A stretch of 11,514 nt of DNA from the NCBI GenBank assembly GCA_047619485.1, contig JBLHKE010000183.1:1-11514 (forward strand). Reading direction: 5' to 3'. The position numbers and the translations under genes were made by a program. Under the pieces are notes generated by a model, which did no database searches, was not told where the DNA came from, and saw nothing but the letters and a program-made list of their open reading frames with translations. Below, piece after piece: positions 1 to 6,300 of the stretch. The DNA is from JBLHKE01 sp047619485 (GTDB taxonomy: Bacteria > Verrucomicrobiota > Verrucomicrobiia > Verrucomicrobiales > DEV007). Numbering within the stretch: position 1 is the first letter of the stretch; every line of letters starts with the position of its first letter.

Positions 1-3000
1 GGAGCCGGGGGTAGCCAGATGTTCGCCTATGATATCGATGGTGATGGTGACAGCGACATCGTCAGCGCGATCCACGCACATGGCTACGGGTTGGCCTGGT
101 TCGAGCAGCGCTCGGGCGGCGATGGAAATATCACGTTCGCATCCCACCGCATCATGGGGGCACTGCCAGACGAATCACGTTACGGGATCGCTTTCAGCCA
201 GCTCCACGGGTTGCGGCTCGCTGATGTCGATGGCGACGGCGTCAAAGACATCGTGACCGGGAAACGCTACTTCGCGCACGGCGGCAAAGACCCGGGCGGC
301 AGGGATACCCCTGTGATCTATTGGTTCCGCACGGTGCGCGGTGGTGGAGGCTCTGTTGATTTCGTCCCGTATCTGATCCATGACGCCTCCGGTGTGGGCA
401 CGGATGTCACCACTGGCGATGCGAATGCTGACGGGCGGCTAGACATTGTCATCGGCAACAAGAAGGGCTGCTTTGTCCATTTGCAGACTGAAGAAAAGGT
501 GGCCGAACCGAAGCCTGTCCGACTGGCCGCCGCCCGCACCGATGGGGCGGGCGAAGGATTGTTCGAAGGGGAGGCGCTGACGGTGTTAGAACGGGTTGGA
601 TTGGTTCGCCCCCAAGATTTACGCTCGTTTGGAGCGGGGAAATGGAGTGGTAGCTCCCAGCTCTGGTGGACTGGCGCGAAGCCGGCAGACATGATCGAGT
701 TATCGCTCCCAGTCGTTAAGGCGGGAGCCTATCGGATCGGCGTGGGAATGACGAAAGCGATCGATTATGGAATCGTGGAATTCGCCCTAGACGGTAAGGT
801 GATCTCGAAGCCGATCGATCTCTACAATGATAGCGTGAGCCACACCGGGACGGTGGCTCTCGGTAGTGAGGTGGCGCTGGCTGCCGGCGAGCACCGGCTC
901 TCGGTCAAGATCGTAGGCTCGAATCCGAAAGCCGAAAAATCCTACATGTTTGGGCTCGACTACGTGCTGCTCTATAAGGGAGATGAGGCTGGGCTGCTGG
1001 CGACTGACCCGCGGAGGAGGGGGGCTGGGTCAAAGTCAAGCAAGCGACCTGGCCAGAAGAAAAAAGCCGGTGGCGTGAAGGCTGGGAACGATCTCGATGC
1101 GAAGCCATTGACCCCCGCGCAGCAGCAGGCGAAATTTGTGGTTCCGGAAGGATTCGTGGTCGAACTGATCGCGAGCGAAGTGAGCGGTGTCCCAAAGCCG
1201 ACTGCGATCGCATTCGATGATGCTGGACGCCTGTGGGCGACCACGGCTGTTGAGTATCCGCGGGATAAGGATTCCGGGATTTGGGAGAAGCCTGGAAGGG
1301 ATCGAGTCGTGGTGATCGATGCGCCCCACCTGCCCGATCCACAGCCTGTGCGCACCTTTGCAGATGGGATGGTGATGCCGATGAGCGTGTTGCCTTTCGC
1401 TGATGGTGCGGTGGTCGCCCAAGGGCCAGAGATTTTTTTCCTTAGAGATGGGGATCAGGATGGCAGCGCCGATGGGCGCCGGGTGTTGCTCAAAGGCTTC
1501 GGTGTACAGGATACCCACACACTGCCGCACCAGCTCGTGCGCGTGCCGGGTGGGCGCATCGCGTTCTCTCAAGGTGTGTTGAATAGCGGTACGATCGCCG
1601 ATGCGAGCGGCCGCCGCCACGTGTTCGATAGGACGCTGATCGCCACCATGACTCCACGGGGAACCGACCTGCAGATCATCGGTGTAGGCATGAACAACAT
1701 CTGGGCGTGGGCGCAGAATCGCGTTGGTCGGGTGTTCATCCACGAGGCCAACGATTTTGGCTTAAGCCTCGTGCCGTTCGAAGAAGACAGCTCCTACCCC
1801 AGTTTCCGGAAAGCGACGATCCACCCGGAGGCGCCGATCCATCCGCAGACGGCGACGGGTCTGAATCTGGGCGGCACCGGCTTTTCAGGGATCGCGATAT
1901 GCGATGATCGGGCCGGCTCTTTCCCCGCGCCGTGGCACGGTCGATACTTCGTCGCCAACCCCATCCACGGGAAGATCAATTCCGCGAGTGGGACTCTCGG
2001 TGATGATGATGTGTGGGATTTCGAAAAGCACGGCGACTTGGTGACCTGCGCCGACCCGATGTTCCGCCCGGTATGTATCACCTTCGGCCCGGATGGCTGC
2101 CTCTACATCGCAGATTGGTACAACCGGATTATCTCGCACAACGAAGTCGCCCGCGACCACCCCGGTCGCGATAAGGAGCGTGGCCGGATCTGGCGGGTGC
2201 GCCACACCGGACAGCCGCGTGCGAAAATAACCGATTTCAAAAAGATGCCGACCGCGCAGTTGCCTGCTTCGCTGAACTCTGACAGCACCTGGGAGATGCG
2301 CGCCGCGTGGCATCAGATAGGTGAACGTGGGGACACGTCGCTGATCCCCAGTTTGGTCGCAATGCTCGGCGATGGGAGGTTGCCAGCCGATGCGCGAATT
2401 CACGCCCTCTGGTCGCTCGAGGAGCTAGGGCATTTCGAAACGGAACAGTGGAAATCGTTGCTCGCCGATCCCAGCGCTGACTTGCGCCGGGAAGCTGTCC
2501 GCTCGCTGTCCACCTTGGGCGTGCCGCAAGCGGACGTCGCACCGCTTTTGCGGATGCTTGATGGCGAGGCAACGTGGGGCGTGCGCTACGAAGTGCTTCG
2601 TTACTTCCGCAGGGCAAAGGGAAATTTGCAGCCAGAGCACCTGACCTGGCTTCGGCAATGGGGCAAAGCGGTGCCTGCGAAAACCAGTAGAAATGGGGCG
2701 CTCGACGGCTCATACCAGCGCGATTTTCAGAGTTTTCTGATGATGCTGGCGGAGACAAAAACGCAGCTCCCGGTGATGGTTGGCTCGAAATGGGGTGGCG
2801 TCATTGGCACGAACCCAGCGCCAGCTGAGCCGCACGCGATTGCCGAACGGATCAAGGCGGTGAAGGCGGCCCTTCCCCATGGCGACCGCGAGCAAGGGCG
2901 CCTTCTCACTGAAGGGCTATGCCTCACCTGTCACGCTATCGGAGGTAAAGGGGTCGGTTTTGCCCCACCGTTGGATGGCTCATCGGGAAGGGATATCGAC

Positions 3001-3285
3001 GGCTTGCTCACGGCGATCATTGATCCGGATGCGGCGATCGAGAGCGTCTTCCGCAACTTCCGAATTGAAACCAAAGACGCTACGACGTTCGAGGGCTTCA
3101 ATCAGAGCGAGACCGCAGATTCTATCACCTTGCTAGTAATGGGAGGGGCAAAGCAAGTCGTCCCTATCGGGGATATCAAATCGGCCGGTTACGTGGAAGG
3201 CAAGTCTGTAATGCTGAATGTCACCGGTGGCATGGATGCTGGACAGATCGCCTCTATCATCGCGTATCTGAAGGCGGTGGAATAG
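1..3285 (+). CDS. PVC-type membrane-bound dehydrogenase with FG-GAP repeats, CBM-like domain, HEAT-like region and C-terminal haem-binding domain (5' partial)
   Basis: The frame is open to the left edge (the first codons read GAGGSQ before the Met at 19), so the start and any signal peptide are missing. Residues below count from that Met. Residues 1-150 carry FG-GAP/VCBS-like calcium loops (DIDGDGDSD 5-13, DVDGDGVKD 69-77, DANADGRLD 134-142). Residues ~175-320 form a beta-sandwich resembling carbohydrate-binding modules (WSGSSQLWWTGAKP, KSYMFGLDYVLLY). After a basic linker (332-354), residues ~372-730 match the Pirellula/Verrucomicrobium N-terminal dehydrogenase-like propeller (TIGR02604 type; VPEGFVVELIASE, CLYIADWYN, GRIWRVRHTG). 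Residues ~740-890 are helical and HEAT-like, and ~955-1088 is the TIGR02603-type haem domain with CLTCH at 968-972. Family members are thought to oxidise sugars or other carbohydrates outside the cytoplasm and pass electrons to haem. The substrate is unknown and catalysis is inferred. The gene converges on the downstream CotH gene. Confidence 0.92.
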   Translation, partial: GAGGSQMFAYDIDGDGDSDIVSAIHAHGYGLAWFEQRSGGDGNITFASHRIMGALPDESRYGIAFSQLHGLRLADVDGDGVKDIVTGKRYFAHGGKDPGGRDTPVIYWFRTVRGGGGSVDFVPYLIHDASGVGTDVTTGDANADGRLDIVIGNKKGCFVHLQTEEKVAEPKPVRLAAARTDGAGEGLFEGEALTVLERVGLVRPQDLRSFGAGKWSGSSQLWWTGAKPADMIELSLPVVKAGAYRIGVGMTKAIDYGIVEFALDGKVISKPIDLYNDSVSHTGTVALGSEVALAAGEHRLSVKIVGSNPKAEKSYMFGLDYVLLYKGDEAGLLATDPRRRGAGSKSSKRPGQKKKAGGVKAGNDLDAKPLTPAQQQAKFVVPEGFVVELIASEVSGVPKPTAIAFDDAGRLWATTAVEYPRDKDSGIWEKPGRDRVVVIDAPHLPDPQPVRTFADGMVMPMSVLPFADGAVVAQGPEIFFLRDGDQDGSADGRRVLLKGFGVQDTHTLPHQLVRVPGGRIAFSQGVLNSGTIADASGRRHVFDRTLIATMTPRGTDLQIIGVGMNNIWAWAQNRVGRVFIHEANDFGLSLVPFEEDSSYPSFRKATIHPEAPIHPQTATGLNLGGTGFSGIAICDDRAGSFPAPWHGRYFVANPIHGKINSASGTLGDDDVWDFEKHGDLVTCADPMFRPVCITFGPDGCLYIADWYNRIISHNEVARDHPGRDKERGRIWRVRHTGQPRAKITDFKKMPTAQLPASLNSDSTWEMRAAWHQIGERGDTSLIPSLVAMLGDGRLPADARIHALWSLEELGHFETEQWKSLLADPSADLRREAVRSLSTLGVPQADVAPLLRMLDGEATWGVRYEVLRYFRRAKGNLQPEHLTWLRQWGKAVPAKTSRNGALDGSYQRDFQSFLMMLAETKTQLPVMVGSKWGGVIGTNPAPAEPHAIAERIKAVKAALPHGDREQGRLLTEGLCLTCHAIGGKGVGFAPPLDGSSGRDIDGLLTAIIDPDAAIESVFRNFRIETKDATTFEGFNQSETADSITLLVMGGAKQVVPIGDIKSAGYVEGKSVMLNVTGGMDAGQIASIIAYLKAVE
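1012..1080 (+). other. Arg/Lys/Ser-rich interdomain linker
   Basis: Residues 332-354 of the dehydrogenase-like protein are strongly basic and contain three Ser among Arg/Lys/Gly (core GSKSSKRPGQKKKAGG). The stretch separates the carbohydrate-binding-like sandwich from the propeller and has no predicted fold by eye. It is most likely a flexible tether. Its charge could also favour binding to anionic polysaccharide, or it could be modified on serine; neither is shown by the sequence. Confidence 0.6.
2920..2934 (+). other. CxxCH haem c attachment motif
   Basis: Codons for C-L-T-C-H (residues 968-972 of the dehydrogenase-like protein), followed by GKGVGFAPPLDG, which is the usual spacing of a class I-like cytochrome c domain. 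The two Cys would bind haem covalently and the His would be the proximal iron ligand. The distal ligand is less clear: Met1065 (in SVML) sits where the family usually has a Met-Pro pair. Confidence 0.9.
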
Positions 3286-3305
3286 GTAGATGCCTGCCAA
3301 CTGGG
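3286..3305. other. 20-bp convergent intergenic spacer
   Basis: This is the only sequence between the TAG of the + strand dehydrogenase gene (3283-3285) and the TAG (as CTA on +) of the minus-strand CotH gene (3306-3308). I see no GC-rich hairpin followed by a T tract on either strand, so no intrinsic terminator can be called here. Confidence 0.8.
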
Positions 3306-6300
3306 CTAGCGCATTCGCACCCGCACGCGGGCGAACTGCCGTGACGCTGTGGCTGTGGGAAGGGGAGTGGAGTAGGTCTGAAGGGCGGTTCCGTCTCCAA
3401 GGTTCTGACTAGAGACGAAAGTTCCGCCTGGAGTCCAGCTGGATAGGTCGGTGGAGAATTCGACGATGATCTCGGCGTCGTCGGCGGCTAGGTTTTGGTG
3501 GAATGTTAGTTGAAATTCGTCGCCGGTGATTTCGATGCTAGGCTCGGAGGCGAGGCTGTAGGTGAGCAGGTCGCTGCCGGAAAACGGTTGGGTATCGGTG
3601 CTGCCCGGATTTCCCCCAATTGCCGTGCTCGTGCGCCAGTGTTGCGGGTTGTTGGGATCGATGCCGACGAAGATTAGGCTGAAGCCGCCACCATCGGCAC
3701 TGGTCGGCCAGGGGGAGCTGTCGCCGTAGGTGAAGTCGGCGATTGGTGAGGTGTCCGCAGCTTCGAGCCGGACATGCTCGCCGCTATTGCGCAGGCTGCC
3801 GGTATACTCACCGGCGATGGTGGCAGTGCTGGTGGCGTAGCGCTGCCCGAAGGCAGCTTGGTTGGCGACGATGATGATGTGCCCACCCGGCGGGAGAGAG
3901 TTGCCTGCAGCTGGGAAGGTGAAGGCGATGCCGTCGGTGAAGGCGGCGCTGGTGAGGTCGATGGAGTTGTTGCCGGTGTTGGTGAGTTCGACGAACTCGA
4001 AGTCGCCGGCATCGAGGAAGCCGGCGTCGATCTCTGCCTGGCTCGGATCCGCTGGGTGGTAGTGGAGCTCGCTGATGATGGAGTTGCTGGCATCGGCGAG
4101 ATCGACCGTGCTTGTATTGGTGACGGTGATGGTGTCGCTACCGACCTGTTCGCCGTGGTAGTTGAATGCGGTGAGGTTGAGCGTGTTGGCACCGGTGCCG
4201 ATCGGGACGGTGATTGTCCAGCTGTCGGCGTCGATCCAGTTGACGGGGGTTGGGATGCCGTTGATTTCAATGGTGAAGACATCGACCCAGCCGTCGCCCC
4301 CGAGATCGATGGCGCTGTCGGCCTCGGAGAAATCGTTGCCGTCGTTGGTGGTGATGGTGAAGATGGAATTCGGTGGGAGAGTGCCCAGGGCGAAGTTGCC
4401 GCGACTGCTGACGTAGGAGTTGTAGCTACTGAAGCTGTCACCGGTGATCGCGCCGTAGTGGTTCGCCCAAGCCGTGCTGTAGGCGGTGTTGAAGGATGTG
4501 TTGACGATGTCCTCGATGTGGCCGTCGAAAAGGCGCCGGTACTGCGGGATACTGAACAGCTTTCTGATGGTGTTGCGGGTGGGCAGGATGGAGGTGCTCG
4601 ATCCGAGGCCGAAGGCAGAGTCGAGATCCCACTGAAATACGATGACCTTCTGATCGCTTGGCCGGACGTAGTAGCGGAAGTTGTGCTCCCAGACGCGCCC
4701 GTAGGTGTCGCCGGTGGCGGTGAGAGTCGCCATGGCAAAGGTCCGCATCCACTGGTCGGCATCGATGATCGGGTCGAGGGCGTTCTTTAGTTCGGTTCCG
4801 CTGAGGTTGCCGACCGCCTGGTTGACTGCAATGATCTGCGAGTAGTCGTCGCGGCCGCGCGCACTGCGGATCTGGAAGCCCCAGCGGTAAGGTTCCTTGT
4901 CGGTGCCACGGTCGAGCAGGTCGTAGCGACCGTTGGTGTGATTGTAGGGGTTGCCGATCTTGAGACCTTCGGGTCCTCCGTTGGTACCGTTCGGGCTGTA
5001 GAGTAGTTCCTGGTTGAAGAGCGTTCCCGGCTCGCTGGCGTCCGGGAACAGTCCGTCGAAAAAGTTGTTGGTGTGTCGTGCCATCGACAGCAGGGCTGGT
5101 CCTCGATCGCTGGCCGTTGGTGTGATGGCGTAGCTGACGTCCTCGTAGAACGACCAGTAGCCGCCGCCAGCGCGGGTGAGCAGGTGCTTGGCGAACAGCT
5201 CCCGGAACGGGCGTGATCGTTCGACCGAAATCCCGGGGTGGACGCCGCGGAACAGCTGGTCGGGTTGGAAGCGGACGTTGAAGCCGTAGTGGCCGCTCTG
5301 GAATCGCCCGAAGGCGCTGGCCTTCAGGCGTAGGCCGACGTCGTAGTAGGCGGTGGTCTCATTCTCGATGACAGTGACCGGGAAGCGGTCGTTGCTCATG
5401 CGGTTGGTGTTGGCGAAGAGGAATTGGCGGTCGCTCTCCGCCATGACGACACGAAAGTTGTGGCGTGTTCCGGAGGTGTCGGCGAGGCCGTCTTGCACTT
5501 TGTAAAACGCCCCGCCGTCGGCAGCTGCGGCCGGGTAGAAGGTGGTTGCGTTGGACGTGTCGCGCGCGCGGACGTAGAAGCGCACGATGCGGCTGGCGGG
5601 TTGGCCTGGGATGGCTCCGACATAACGGATGCCATCGGGGCCGGCGGCCATCGGCGAATTCTGGAATGTGCCGCCATTAATCGAGTAGAATAATGTTAGG
5701 TTGTTGAGGCCGTTCGGATCATTCGCATCGATGGCGACGTTGACTGACTGGTTGGCATCAGGCACGACCGGGGCATGGGCGAGCGCCGTGAGGGTCGGAC
5801 CAGCATTGCCAAGGGCGACTGAGTTGGCCGCCCCCGGCGTCCCCCAAATTTCTGGAGTCGCGATGTCAGTGGTGCGCTGCAAGTAGTTGAAATAGAGGCG
5901 AGTGTTGGCCTGGTTGCTACCGCTGAGGAACTTCGCGCGGAAGCTGATGCGGTAGGTGGCACCGATGCTGACCTGCTCGCTGTTGGTGAAGGTCGTCTCG
6001 AGCTTGTTGTGCTTGTCCCCGGTCGGTCCGCTGGCGATGACGTGCAGGCATTGGTTGCCGGCATCGTTGGGGTCGGTGATGACGACGGTTTTCCCGTGTG
6101 ACCCGTGGGTGCCGACCGCGCGCCATTTGTCTGCGGTGCTCCCCGGGCGATCGCTTTCGAAATCGCCATTCTGGATGAATTCGGTGCTGTTGTTTTCGAG
6201 AACGCTAATGTCATCGAGCAGGAACTCGCCAGCGTCGAGCAGGCCGATGAGGAACTCGTGGTAGACGTTGTTGCCGAGACCGTCGTTCTGCGCGACCCCC

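Noticed and set aside
3315..3335. Small inverted repeat CCCG-CACG-CGGG as terminator of the dehydrogenase gene
   Set aside because: It is only a 4-bp stem, inside the last codons of the CotH gene, and has no T tract after it.
3674..4762. Minus-strand open frame (362 codons) in another frame over the CotH region
   Set aside because: Ser/Thr/Pro/Ala-rich low-complexity translation typical of a shifted frame in GC-rich DNA; the overlapping frame encodes a recognisable CotH domain.
3774..4790. Long + strand open frame (338 codons) antisense to the CotH gene
   Set aside because: Its product is Val/Gly/Asp/Glu-rich with no recognisable domain, it lies wholly opposite convincing CotH coding sequence, and long spurious frames are expected opposite high-GC genes.
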